Under the pieces are notes generated by a model. That model saw only the letters and a program-made list of their open reading frames with translations, did not search any database and had not been told where the DNA came from. Shown one piece after another: positions 26,468-35,225 of a stretch of 64,000 bases of DNA. A program made the position numbers and the translations under genes. The stretch lies in contig CALWLL010000056.1 in assembly GCA_944381555.1 (NCBI GenBank), positions 124,001 through 188,000 on the forward strand, given 5' to 3'. Source of the DNA: an uncultured Agathobacter sp. Its GTDB lineage: Bacteria > Bacillota > Clostridia > Lachnospirales > Lachnospiraceae. Within the stretch, counting starts at the first letter, position 1, and each line of letters begins with the position of its first letter.

Positions 26468-28261
26468 TTACATCCGTTCAGGTGCTTCAAAACCTAACAT
26501 CCCGATACTGATTTCGAGGACGCTCCTTGTAAGTTCCAACAATCCGATATAGGATTTCTGTACGTTCTCATCGGATTCTGAAAGAATCTTCGTTCCATGA
26601 TAGAATCCGTTGAACGCATTCGATAATTCGTAAATATATGCACAAATCTTATGCGGTGCATTTTCTTCATACGCATTCTCCACCACCGCATTGAAACGGG
26701 ACAAGGAAAGCATCAAATCTTTTTCATGCTCATTATGTGCCGCTTCGATTGTGCAGCGGCAGTCTGCTAATGATTTTCCTGTTGATTCGTATTTTGCGAG
26801 AATCGATTTGATACGGACAATGGTATACAGGATATATGGACCTGTATTTCCTTCAAAGGAAGTAAACCTGTCAATATCAAAAATATAATCCTTGCTTGCC
26901 TGATTAGATAAATCCCCATATTTGATAGCAGCTAAGGCAATCTTCCTTGCGGTAGCCTGTGCTTCTTCCATAGAAATGTCTAAGTTATCCTTTGTTTTCT
27001 GATTTTCCAGAATTTTCTTAAGCATTTCCTCATAGATTTCCTCAATCAGGTATTCCAGACGCATAACGCCGCCGTCACGCGTTTTAAACGGTTTGCCGTC
27101 TTTTCCGTTCATCGTACCAAAACCGATGTGTACCAGCTCGGTTTCCGGTCTTACAATTCCGGTCTTTTTTGCACAGCGGAAAACCTGATTAAAGTGCAGT
27201 TCCTGACGTTTATCCGTGATATAGATAACAGCATCCGGATTGTAGTCTTCCATACGCATGACTAATGTTGCAAGGTCTGTGGTACTGTAAAGAGATGCTC
27301 CGTCGGATTTTAGGATGATACATGGCGGAATCTCTTTGGTATCGGATTCTTCTTTTACATCTACCACCAGGGCACCTTCGCTTTCATAAGCAAAACCATC
27401 CGCTTTCATTTTTGCAACCATATCCGGGATATATGGCTGCGCGTCAGATTCGCCCTTCCACAATTCAAATGATACATTTAATTTTTCATAGTTCTTCTTT
27501 AAATCTGTTACCGATACCTCTAAAATGTGCGCAAGCAAAGCACGGTAGCCTCTTCTTCCCTGCTGTAATTCATTGGTTGCAGCTAGTGCAGCCTCCTTAT
27601 ATGCTTCATCTGTTTTGGATTTACCGCTGGCTGCCGGATAGATTTCTTCTAATTCAGAAATGGTAAACGGCGCTTCTTTTGGATATTCTCCTTCGTATGC
27701 CTCATCAAAATATACCAATTCCGGCTTTCTTAATTTCAGTTCCGTGATTATAAGTCCCATCTGAAGACCCCAGTCCCCCAGATGCACATCACCAATCATA
27801 TTGTGACCGGCAAATTTACCAATACGCTTGATACCCTCTCCGATAATTGCAGAACGAAGATGTCCAACATGAAGCGGTTTTGCCACGTTTGGTCCACCGT
27901 AATCCACAATAATCGTTTTCGGGTTTTTGGCCTTATCACATCCTAAACGACCTTCATCAGACTGCATATCATTTAAATAGGATGCTAAATATGCATCATC
28001 CAGTTTTAAGTTCAAAAAACCCGGTTTTACGGATTCTGCCATAGAAAACATTGGAACATCAGCAAGAATTTTTGCAACCTTGTCCGAAATCATAAACGGA
28101 GCACACTTATACTCCTTTGCTGCGGCCATAGCGCCGTTACATTGATATTCGCAAAGGTCCGGTCTGTTTGACAGCGTAACCTTTCCGTATTTTTCATCAT
28201 AACCACATTCTACGAATGCTTTTGTTACTTCTTCGGAAATTAAATCCAATAATTTCTTCAT
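26468..28261 (-). CDS. argS: Arginyl-tRNA synthetase
   Basis: 597 residues, a full-length class I synthetase that charges tRNA-Arg. The HIGH motif appears in PNVAKPLHVGHLRSAIIG (near 127-144), the N-terminal additional domain and the DALR anticodon-binding C-terminus are present, and YSTTDLATLVMRMEDYNPDA is typical of ArgRS. It starts 42 bases after queT behind an AGGAGG, in DNA carrying two near-identical ATATATAAAAAC stretches. It may be read from the queT promoter or from its own. Confidence 0.96.
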   Translation of the reverse strand: MKKLLDLISEEVTKAFVECGYDEKYGKVTLSNRPDLCEYQCNGAMAAAKEYKCAPFMISDKVAKILADVPMFSMAESVKPGFLNLKLDDAYLASYLNDMQSDEGRLGCDKAKNPKTIIVDYGGPNVAKPLHVGHLRSAIIGEGIKRIGKFAGHNMIGDVHLGDWGLQMGLIITELKLRKPELVYFDEAYEGEYPKEAPFTISELEEIYPAASGKSKTDEAYKEAALAATNELQQGRRGYRALLAHILEVSVTDLKKNYEKLNVSFELWKGESDAQPYIPDMVAKMKADGFAYESEGALVVDVKEESDTKEIPPCIILKSDGASLYSTTDLATLVMRMEDYNPDAVIYITDKRQELHFNQVFRCAKKTGIVRPETELVHIGFGTMNGKDGKPFKTRDGGVMRLEYLIEEIYEEMLKKILENQKTKDNLDISMEEAQATARKIALAAIKYGDLSNQASKDYIFDIDRFTSFEGNTGPYILYTIVRIKSILAKYESTGKSLADCRCTIEAAHNEHEKDLMLSLSRFNAVVENAYEENAPHKICAYIYELSNAFNGFYHGTKILSESDENVQKSYIGLLELTRSVLEISIGMLGFEAPERM

Positions 28262-28303
28262 AGCTTCCTCCTGTTTTTATATATCTCCGTTTTTATATAT
28301 CCG

Positions 28304-28822
28304 TTAACTATTTTTAAAAATAACGTTTTTATATGGCATAAGCACTTTTAAGAGAATACTTCCCAATATACAGATTGAGACAATCTCTCCAATCCCGACC
28401 GTTGTTACAAAATACGGAATTGCGAAGTCCTTTCCTTCATAATACCATGTAATTCCATATCCGTACCGTAGTACCAACGGAACAATTATCATGTTTGCGA
28501 TTACCGGCGGTAAGGTCATAAGAAATTTATGTTTTCTAAGCAGATATGTTCCAACCGCCCCAATTAAGGTTGCAAGGCTTCCAAATAAGATGTCCCATAT
28601 TCCTGCTCCCGTCATAATATTTGCTATCAGACATCCCACATAAAGCCCTGGTACTGCCGCAGCCGTGAAAAATGGCAGTATGCATAAAGCCTCTGAAAAA
28701 CGCACCTGAATCGCATAATTTGCCAGCCCCAGAAAATTTGCAATCATGGTAAGCACCACATACAATGCAGCGATAATTGCCGCCTGCGTAATCATTGTTA
28801 CACTCGTTTTCTTCATATTCAT
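28304..28822 (-). CDS. queT: QueT family queuosine-precursor transporter
   Basis: 172 residues with about five to six hydrophobic helices. MITQAAIIAALYVVLTMIAN and the following YAIQVRFSEALCILPFF are the signature of QueT, the substrate-specific (S) component of an ECF importer for a queuosine precursor such as preQ1. The energy-coupling ATPase and T component are not encoded here and would be shared. The RNA leader is a preQ1-like pseudoknot that includes its ribosome site (AAAGGAG). Confidence 0.88.
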   Translation of the reverse strand: MNMKKTSVTMITQAAIIAALYVVLTMIANFLGLANYAIQVRFSEALCILPFFTAAAVPGLYVGCLIANIMTGAGIWDILFGSLATLIGAVGTYLLRKHKFLMTLPPVIANMIIVPLVLRYGYGITWYYEGKDFAIPYFVTTVGIGEIVSICILGSILLKVLMPYKNVIFKNS

Positions 28823-28826
28823 TTAT

Positions 28827-28890
28827 CTCCTTTAGTTTTGTTTTTTTACCGTCTTTGCGGCTCGGTGAGGAAGGTCTCGAACTCACCGTC
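28827..28890 (-). promoter_or_regulatory. Candidate preQ1-type riboswitch of queT, class not assigned
   Basis: On the minus strand a stem CGGTGAG/CTCACCG (28882-28888 with 28863-28869) encloses a loop containing CCTT (28871-28874) that can pair with AAGG of the ribosome site (28829-28832), forming an H-type pseudoknot. A small hairpin CCG-CAAAGA-CGG follows, then the A-rich tail TAAAAAAACAAAACTAAAGG typical of preQ1-I. The embedded hairpin and ribosome-site pairing resemble preQ1-II. Context (queT) supports preQ1 as ligand. Confidence 0.55.
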
Positions 28891-28902
28891 TGTAACTTGC
28901 TG

Positions 28903-28931
28903 ATTTTATCACAAGCTTGTATAAAATGCAA
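28903..28931 (-). promoter_or_regulatory. Sigma-A promoter of queT
   Basis: Minus strand TTGCAT (28926-28931), 17 bases, TAAAAT (28903-28908), placing transcription start just before the pseudoknot. Confidence 0.6.
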
Positions 28932-29012
28932 CCAAATCAAAAACTTCGCGTATAAAACGGATTTCAACTGTAAAAACTTACATAATAAATATGTTATTTA
29001 CAGGAGGCTTTC

Positions 29013-29789
29013 ATGGGCACATATAAGGTAGACATCTGCGGCGTAAATACAGCAAAACTGCCTATACTAAAAGAAGAAGAAAAAGAAGAACTGTTCAAAA
29101 AAATCAAAGCAGGCGACAAAGAAGCCAGAGAAATCTATATTCAGGGAAATCTTCGGCTTGTATTATCTGTTATCCGACGTTTTTCCAATCATAATGAAAA
29201 CTTAGATGACTTATTCCAGATTGGCTGTATCGGTCTTATGAAATCCATTGACAACTTTGACCCTACCATCGGCGTGAAATTTTCAACCTATGCCGTTCCG
29301 ATGATTATCGGAGAAATCCGCCGTTATCTTAGGGATAACAGCTCCTATCGCATTCCACGTTCGCTTCGTGATACTGCATATAAGGCCATCCATGCCAAAG
29401 AAATGCTTTCCCTTACCTCGTTTCACGAACCCACACTTGAAGAAATTGCAAAAGAATGTGAACTATCCGTAGAGGAAATTGTCTATGCGCTGGATGCCAT
29501 TCAGACGCCTTTAAGTCTGTTTGACCCAGTTTATACCGACAGCAGCGATACCCTTTATGTTATGGACCAGATTTCCGACAAACATAACAAAGAAGAAAAC
29601 TGGATTGAAGACCTTTCTCTTTCTACTGCCATGAAGCAGCTTAACGATAGGGATGAACAAATCATCCGGCTGCGGTTTTATGAAGGGAAAACCCAGATTG
29701 AAGTTGCAGAAGAAATCCACATTTCCCAGGCACAGGTTTCCCGCTTAGAAAAAAATGCTTTAAAACACATGCGCACCTACTTAAGCTAG
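29013..29789 (+). CDS. sigG: RNA polymerase sporulation sigma factor SigG
   Basis: 258 residues. The N-terminus VDICGVNTAKLPIL, which binds anti-sigma factors, is specific to SigG. Region 2 (GNLRLVLSVIRRFSNHNENL, DDLFQIGCIGLMKSIDNFD) and region 4 (RFYEGKTQIEVAEEIHISQA, QVSRLEKNALKHM) are complete. SigG drives late forespore transcription. There is a GGAGG seven bases before the ATG. Normally sigG directly follows sigE; here sigE is 5.5 kb away on the opposite strand. The stop codon lies inside the terminator palindrome. Confidence 0.95.
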   Translation: MGTYKVDICGVNTAKLPILKEEEKEELFKKIKAGDKEAREIYIQGNLRLVLSVIRRFSNHNENLDDLFQIGCIGLMKSIDNFDPTIGVKFSTYAVPMIIGEIRRYLRDNSSYRIPRSLRDTAYKAIHAKEMLSLTSFHEPTLEEIAKECELSVEEIVYALDAIQTPLSLFDPVYTDSSDTLYVMDQISDKHNKEENWIEDLSLSTAMKQLNDRDEQIIRLRFYEGKTQIEVAEEIHISQAQVSRLEKNALKHMRTYLS

Positions 29790-29802
29790 GTGCGCATTTC
29801 TC
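29769..29802 (+). terminator. sigG terminator enclosing the stop codon
   Basis: ATGCGCACCTA (29769-29779), loop CTTAAGC and TAGGTGCGCAT (29787-29797) form an 11-pair stem followed by TTCTCG. The TAG stop is the first triplet of the descending arm. The T-run is short, so termination may be inefficient. Confidence 0.65.
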
Positions 29803-29803
29803 G

Positions 29804-29832
29804 TTGACTTACTAACGAAAATTCATTATTCT
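29804..29832 (+). promoter_or_regulatory. Sigma-A promoter of tldD
   Basis: TTGACT (29804-29809), 17 bases, TATTCT (29827-29832), about 30 bases before the tldD ATG, immediately after the sigG terminator. Confidence 0.7.
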
Positions 29833-29861
29833 ATTACTATCAGTGTTAGGAGGAATAAATC

Positions 29862-31244
29862 ATGTTATTATCACAAAACTTAATAAATGAAGCATTATGG
29901 AAAGCATCATCAACAGGTGCAGATTATGCTGAAATATATGCAGAATACACTAAATCAAAAACCATCAGTATGGTTTCATCCAAAGTAGATAAAATCGCAG
30001 ACGGTGTTATCTCCGGTGTGGGAATTCGTATCTTCAAAGGAACACGATGTATATCCGGTTCTGCCTCTTCTTTGTCTGGCGAAGCTGTTTTAAGCTGCGC
30101 CCAAAAGGTTGCGGATGCTCTTTTGGGAACCCGCGAAATGGAAACGATCGTTTTAAGAGAACGCCGTTTCGGTGATATTCATCCAATCCATATTGTTCCG
30201 TCTTCTGTAGAAAACACAGTAAAAATTGATTTATTACGGGAAGCGTGTGAAAGCGCCAGGAATTATCATTCCGATATTTCACAGGTCACAGGCAGCTTCT
30301 TAGATGTTGACCACAATATTCTGATTGCAACAACAGAAGGATTGCTTGCAGAAGACAGACAGATCCGTACGCGTATGGCAGTAAGTGCGGTTGCAAGCAA
30401 AAACGGCGAAAACCAGACCGGCTCCTGCTCTCCTGGCGGACGCATGGGACTGGAATTCTTTGAATTACATAATCCAAAAGAAATCGGAGAAGAAGCCGCA
30501 CGTCAGGCAATGGTTATGATTAACGCAGGTTATATTCCTGCTGGTAAAATGCCGGTTGCCATCGGTAACGGTTTTGGCGGCGTTATTTTCCATGAAGCCT
30601 GCGGTCATGCCCTTGAAGCCTCCTCTGTTGCATTGGGACAGTCCGTATTTACCGGAAAACTTGGAAAGCAGATTGCAAATGAAAAAGTTACCGCTCTGGA
30701 CGATGGTACGATTCCAAACGGCTGGGGCTCCATTAACATTGATGATGAGGGTACTCCTTCCCAGCGCAATGTACTGATTGAAAACGGTATCTTAAAGACA
30801 TATATGATTGACAAATTAAACGGCCGCCGTATGGGCATGGCCTCTACCGGAAACTGCCGTCGTCAGAGTTATATGTTCGAGCCAACCTCCCGTATGACAA
30901 ATACTTTTATTGCAGAGGGAACGGACAAAAACGAAGATATCATTGCCTCTATCGAATATGGGCTTTATGCAAAATCTATGGGCGGCGGCTCTGTCAATCC
31001 GGTTACCGGCGATTTCAATTTTGCCGTAAACGAGGGCTATATCGTTCGAAACGGCAAGGTTTGCGAAGCAGTCCGGGGTGCAACACTTATTGGAAAAGGT
31101 GCGGAAATCCTTATGGATATTGATATGGTTGGTCAGAATTTAGAGCGTGCCCAGGGTATGTGCGGCGCTTCCTCCGGCAGTATCCCGACAGATGTCGGCC
31201 AGCCTATGATCCGTGTATCTTCTATTACTGTAGGCGGACGCTAA
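29862..31244 (+). CDS. tldD: TldD-type metalloprotease subunit
   Basis: 460 residues. The metal site HEACGH (244-249, pattern HExxxH) within GGVIFHEACGHALEASSVA is the diagnostic TldD motif, and GGSVNPVTGDFNFAVNEGY near 375 is typical too. TldD forms a heterodimer with TldE/PmbA and degrades unfolded or small peptides; in several bacteria the pair processes modified peptides. It has an AGGAGG ribosome site. The partner gene follows, but 254 bases away with a structured repeat in between, unusual for two subunits of one enzyme. Confidence 0.92.
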   Translation: MLLSQNLINEALWKASSTGADYAEIYAEYTKSKTISMVSSKVDKIADGVISGVGIRIFKGTRCISGSASSLSGEAVLSCAQKVADALLGTREMETIVLRERRFGDIHPIHIVPSSVENTVKIDLLREACESARNYHSDISQVTGSFLDVDHNILIATTEGLLAEDRQIRTRMAVSAVASKNGENQTGSCSPGGRMGLEFFELHNPKEIGEEAARQAMVMINAGYIPAGKMPVAIGNGFGGVIFHEACGHALEASSVALGQSVFTGKLGKQIANEKVTALDDGTIPNGWGSINIDDEGTPSQRNVLIENGILKTYMIDKLNGRRMGMASTGNCRRQSYMFEPTSRMTNTFIAEGTDKNEDIIASIEYGLYAKSMGGGSVNPVTGDFNFAVNEGYIVRNGKVCEAVRGATLIGKGAEILMDIDMVGQNLERAQGMCGASSGSIPTDVGQPMIRVSSITVGGR

Positions 31245-31257
31245 ATATTCCATAATT

Positions 31258-31425
31258 TAGAACAAAGTGTGCGCCCAATGCACACTTTTGCGCCCGGGCG
31301 GTATCGCGAAGCGATTACTTCCTTTCCGCAAGGTGCGCATCCTTAGCGGAGCGTTTTTATATCATAGGAAAGTTGTTCTCTCTGGCACATTAATGCGTCA
31401 CGGTCTTTCCTAGGATAGAACAAAG
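31258..31425. repeat. Structured intergenic repeat, copy A (between tldD and pmbA)
   Basis: Module 1 contains hairpins GTGTGC/GCACAC (31267-31285), ATCGC-GAA-GCGAT (31303-31315) and CCGCAAGG/CCTTAGCGG (31326-31349), the last followed by TTTTT. Module 2 is a palindrome with arms ATATCATAGGAAAG (31359-31372) and CTTTCCTAGGAT (31405-31416). TAGAACAAAG occurs exactly at both edges (31258-31267 and 31416-31425), like a target-site duplication. Both modules recur at 49246-49404 and module 2 at 51470-51547. Confidence 0.8.
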
Positions 31426-31498
31426 CACTTTGAGTCTGCGCGCTGTCTGGCTCAAAATTGCTTATACTCAAAAATACAGCGCAGAAATGGGGACCCAA

Positions 31499-32848
31499 AT
31501 GAATTATCAGGAATTTAAAAAATCAGTTATAAAATATGCATCTGAGAATAACTTAAACGATTATGAATTATATTACAGCAAGTCAGATGAAACCAGCGTT
31601 GAAATTTTTCAAAAAGAGGTAAAAGGCTTTAATTCTGCCAATAACCTTGGCATCTGCTTCCGTTGTATCGTAAACGGACAGACCGGCTATGCTTCTACGG
31701 AAAATATGACAGAGGAAGAAGCAAATTCCATCGTATTACGCGCAATCCAAAATGCAAAAACCTTAGAAAGTGAAGCTCCTTCTTTCATCCATAAGCAGGG
31801 AGATACCTATCTTACATATGAAAAAGAAGAAGCAAAGATTCCATCTGCCGCACAGTTAGTTGATTTTGCGCTTGATTTGCAGAGCGAACTCTATAAACAG
31901 GACGAGCGCGTAATTGACGGCACGCAGTCTTATGCAGGATATAGTTCTTCCGAAAAAGCCATCTTCAACTCCAACGGTTTGGATTTGGTTGACAACGCGG
32001 CATTTGATTACTGGTATGGAATGGCAATCGTTTCTGACGGAAAAGAAATGTATAACGGCATACATATCAAGTCCGGTAAAATGGACAATTTTGATAAAGC
32101 AGAGATTGCAAAAGAAGCCGTAAAAGACGCAATCGAAACAATTGGCTATACTTCTGTAGACAGCGGAGAATACACGGTTGTATTCTCTAACAAAGTTATG
32201 GCAAGCCTTCTTAGCACATACTCTTCTGTCTTCTCCGCAGAAGCAGCCCAAAAAGGTCTTTCTTTATTGAAAGACAAAGAAGGCGAAATGATTGCGGCAG
32301 AAATTATTACGCTTACTGATGATCCGCTTTACAAAGAAGCTCTTGTAAAAGCAACCTTTGATGACGAAGGCGCTGCAACCGCACCAAAGAATGTAATTGA
32401 AAACGGTAAATTTACTACATTCCTTCACAATCTTGCAACCGCCGCAAAAGCCGGTGTAAAAACAACCGGAAACGGATTTAAAGCCTCCTATTCCTCACCT
32501 GTCGGAATCAACCACTACAGCTTCTACATCAATCCTGTAAAAGGAAGTTTAGACGACTTATTTGAAGAAGCTGGAAACGGAATATATATTACCTCTGTAG
32601 AAGGTATGCATGCAGGTGCTAATCCTATCACGGGTGACTTCTCGCTTTCATCCGGTGGATTTAGAATCGAAAACGGTAAAAAAGCCGGTCCTGTCAAAGG
32701 AATTACTATCTCGGGCAACTTTTTACAGTTATTGAAAAATATCTCATCTGTCGGTGAAGATTTAAAGTTCAACCCTGTGGCACTTAGCGCACACAGATGC
32801 GGTTCTCCATCTGTACTTGTCAAAGGAATTACCATAGCAGGCCAGTAA
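31499..32848 (+). CDS. pmbA: PmbA/TldE subunit of the TldD-TldE protease
   Basis: 449 residues from the ATG at 31499 (MNYQEFKKSVIKYASENNLN), chosen because the family starts here and GGGGA lies just upstream; ATGs at 31487 and further upstream are less likely. It is homologous to TldD but lacks the HExxxH metal site, as expected for the non-catalytic partner. TSVEIFQKEVKGFN near the N-terminus and GANPITGDFSLSSGGFRIEN near the C-terminus are characteristic. An imperfect inverted repeat (TCTGCGC...GCGCAGA, 31435-31485) lies directly before the start. Confidence 0.92.
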   Translation: MNYQEFKKSVIKYASENNLNDYELYYSKSDETSVEIFQKEVKGFNSANNLGICFRCIVNGQTGYASTENMTEEEANSIVLRAIQNAKTLESEAPSFIHKQGDTYLTYEKEEAKIPSAAQLVDFALDLQSELYKQDERVIDGTQSYAGYSSSEKAIFNSNGLDLVDNAAFDYWYGMAIVSDGKEMYNGIHIKSGKMDNFDKAEIAKEAVKDAIETIGYTSVDSGEYTVVFSNKVMASLLSTYSSVFSAEAAQKGLSLLKDKEGEMIAAEIITLTDDPLYKEALVKATFDDEGAATAPKNVIENGKFTTFLHNLATAAKAGVKTTGNGFKASYSSPVGINHYSFYINPVKGSLDDLFEEAGNGIYITSVEGMHAGANPITGDFSLSSGGFRIENGKKAGPVKGITISGNFLQLLKNISSVGEDLKFNPVALSAHRCGSPSVLVKGITIAGQ

Positions 32849-32865
32849 TCGCTTGCCTGTGATAC

Positions 32866-32918
32866 AAAAGAGCCCTGATTGATGATATAACCAATTTCAT
32901 CAATCAAGGCTCCTTTTA
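32866..32918. terminator. Bidirectional terminator between pmbA and the HAD gene
   Basis: GAGCCCTGATTGATG and CATCAATCAAGGCTC pair over about 14 bases around an ATATAACCAATTT loop. CTTTTATTTTT follows on the plus strand and TCTTTTGTATC on the minus strand, so it can end both convergent transcripts. Confidence 0.85.
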
Positions 32919-33614
32919 TTTTTCCAACAGTTTACTTACATCCTCCAAAGAATCCGCCACCGCATACAGCAGCTTTTTTGTTTCTTCATCCGGCTTATCC
33001 TGATCGGGTACCATAACGGGAAGACATCCTGCGCGATATGCCGCGATAATTCCTGTCGGTGAATCCTCTAACACCATGCATTCTTCCGGTTTTAGACCTA
33101 ACTTTCCGGCAGCATAAAAATAAATATCCGGTTCCGGTTTTCCTTTCTCTACCATGTAACCGCTGACAAGCGCGTCAAATCTGTCTGCCAAACCTACCGA
33201 TGCCAGATACAGCTTCGTTCTCTCCAAAGGTGATGATGTTGCAATTGCCCGTTTCATTCCCTTTTCATCCAGATAATCCAAAAGCTCCTGTATCCCCTGT
33301 TTTTTCTCTACTCCCTCCTGTGCTACAAATGCATCCATAAGTTCCATCCTCTTATTCCGGATTGCCTCGTAATCGACCTCTTCTCCAAAATAAGACTGCA
33401 TCTTTTTAACACCTGCTCCTCTGTTTAAACTTCTCATGCCAAGCGCCTGCTCCTTTGTCATTGGATACCCAAAATAATGGGCAGCTTCCTGCCAAAAGCG
33501 GGTATACAATTTCTCTGTATCAAGCACTACGCCATCCATATCAAAGAGGACACCCAAAATAGCTGTCCCCTTTCTCATATGCTCATTTATGATTTCAAAT
33601 TTTCCCTGCTTCAT
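32916..33614 (-). CDS. HAD-superfamily phosphatase, beta-phosphoglucomutase-like
   Basis: 232 residues of HAD subfamily IA. Motif I GVLFDMDGVVLDTEKLYTRF (nucleophile Asp and acid/base Asp), motif II ATSS, motif III Lys in VEKGKPEPDIYFYAA and motif IV VLEDSPTGIIAAYRAG are complete, and an all-alpha cap lies between. Members dephosphorylate small sugar or nucleotide phosphates; the substrate cannot be told. It follows the beta-CASP nuclease gene by 15 bases. The N-terminal 18 residues before the HAD core are an extension, and a later start is possible. Confidence 0.88.
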   Translation of the reverse strand: MKQGKFEIINEHMRKGTAILGVLFDMDGVVLDTEKLYTRFWQEAAHYFGYPMTKEQALGMRSLNRGAGVKKMQSYFGEEVDYEAIRNKRMELMDAFVAQEGVEKKQGIQELLDYLDEKGMKRAIATSSPLERTKLYLASVGLADRFDALVSGYMVEKGKPEPDIYFYAAGKLGLKPEECMVLEDSPTGIIAAYRAGCLPVMVPDQDKPDEETKKLLYAVADSLEDVSKLLEK

Positions 33615-33629
33615 CCGATTGTTTCCTGC

Positions 33630-35225
33630 CTACCGTTCCCATTTATCACATAGTGAATTTATCTGGTCTGCAAACTTAGCCAAATCCTTGTTTGCAATAC
33701 CTTCACTTTTTTGAATAACAGCCATAAGACGCTCTCCTGCCGCAACAAGACGTGCAAAGACGCCCTCTGCCTTCTTGGCTTTTGTCTTCTCCGCAAGTTT
33801 ACGCGTTCCATGCTTGATGCACAGACCCGTCTCTAAATCAAAGACATCTCCGCTATATGGTGCAACAGCCTCTAACCCTGCCAAACTCTTTACCGTTTCT
33901 GCAAAAGCAACCGCATTTTCTTCATCTCCGTGAACCACAAACACTTTTGCCGGAGTGTTTCCAAAGGCTTTTACCCATTCGACCAGCTGCTGTTTGTCCG
34001 CATGGCCGCTAATACCCGGAAGATTTATGATTTTTGCCCGGACTTCTACTTCTTCACCAAAGAGCTTTACCTTGTTCACACCTCCTAAAAGTGCATTCCC
34101 AAGCGTTCCCGGCACCTGATACCCTACAAATAATATCGTCGAATCCTCACGCCATAAGTTGTGCTTTAAATGATGACGGATACGGCCTGCCTCACACATG
34201 CCTGACGCAGAAATGATAACCTTCGGATTCGGGTCAAAGTTAATCATCTTTGATTCATCGCTTGTAACCGATACCTTAAGCCCCTTAAAACGAATCGGAT
34301 TGATGCCTTCATTTACCAGTTCCAGAGCTTCTTCATCGAAGCATTCCACCACATTCAAATGAAATATATTTGTTGCTTCTACCGACAACGGGCTGTCTAC
34401 ATAGGCTTCAAAATCCGGAAACTCCGGCAGCAGCTCCTCTGTCTTGATATGGCGCAGGAAATACAGCATCTCCTGTGTTCTTCCTACAGAAAAGGCTGGA
34501 ATCACCACATTTCCGCCTCTTGTAAACGTATCCTTAAGAACTTTTGCAAGTTCTACTGCATAATCAGGCGGTGTTTCGTGTATACGGTTACCATATGTAG
34601 ATTCCATAATCACATAATCTGCATCTGTGATATATTCCGGGTCACGAATCAGCGGACGGTTGCCATTACCAATATCACCGGAAAACACCAGTTTCTTCTT
34701 CACATTGTCCTCTGTAATCCACATCTCAATAGAGGAAGAGCCTAACAGATGACCTGCATCTACAAATCGAGCGGAAAGTCCCTCACAAACCTCTATCTTA
34801 TCATGATAATTACAGGATATAAAATGCTGTAAAACTCCATTTGCATCATTGGTATCATATAACGGCACCACTTCCGGTCTGCCGGCCCTGCGGGCCTTAC
34901 GATTCTTCCACTCTGCTTCAAACTCCTGAATATGGGCAGAATCACGGAGCATGATGTTGCATAATTCGTGGGTAGCCTTCGTCGAAAAAATCTGTCCGCG
35001 AAATCCATTCTTATACAATAACGGCAGTAAGCCTGAATGGTCAATGTGAGCATGTGTAATAAATACATAGTTAATGGTGGCCGGATTCACCGGAAGCTGC
35101 TGATTCTCATACAAATCAGGTCCCTGCTCCATTCCACAATCTACTAACAGACGAACGTCTCCAAAGGTCACATAATGACAACTACCGGTTACTTCTCTTG
35201 CAGCACCTAGAAATTCAATATTCAT
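33630..35225 (-). CDS. MBL-fold beta-CASP RNA-processing nuclease family protein
   Basis: 531 residues. The metallo-beta-lactamase metal motif HAHIDH is at 58-63, followed by later MBL ligands (DAGHLLGSSS, SGDIG). The beta-CASP motifs are VVIPAFSVGRTQEMLYFLRH and the ISASGMCEAGRIRHHL segment, and the RNA-metabolising C-terminal motif is LPGISGHADKQQL. This is the YSH1/CPSF73-like group, which cuts RNA or degrades it from an end. It is longer than the usual ~460 residues by a Lys-rich C-terminal tail. It is the first gene of a pair with the HAD phosphatase. Confidence 0.9.
   Translation of the reverse strand: MNIEFLGAAREVTGSCHYVTFGDVRLLVDCGMEQGPDLYENQQLPVNPATINYVFITHAHIDHSGLLPLLYKNGFRGQIFSTKATHELCNIMLRDSAHIQEFEAEWKNRKARRAGRPEVVPLYDTNDANGVLQHFISCNYHDKIEVCEGLSARFVDAGHLLGSSSIEMWITEDNVKKKLVFSGDIGNGNRPLIRDPEYITDADYVIMESTYGNRIHETPPDYAVELAKVLKDTFTRGGNVVIPAFSVGRTQEMLYFLRHIKTEELLPEFPDFEAYVDSPLSVEATNIFHLNVVECFDEEALELVNEGINPIRFKGLKVSVTSDESKMINFDPNPKVIISASGMCEAGRIRHHLKHNLWREDSTILFVGYQVPGTLGNALLGGVNKVKLFGEEVEVRAKIINLPGISGHADKQQLVEWVKAFGNTPAKVFVVHGDEENAVAFAETVKSLAGLEAVAPYSGDVFDLETGLCIKHGTRKLAEKTKAKKAEGVFARLVAAGERLMAVIQKSEGIANKDLAKFADQINSLCDKWER

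Noticed and set aside
28262..28303. Possible second regulatory element between queT and argS (duplicated ATATATAAAAAC)
   Set aside because: Only 42 bases, no stem or known motif; could be an AT-rich promoter but evidence is too thin.
31258..31425. Repeat A as a small insertion sequence or CRISPR-like unit
   Set aside because: No transposase frame, too short, and no regularly spaced repeats; kept only as a structured or MITE-like repeat.
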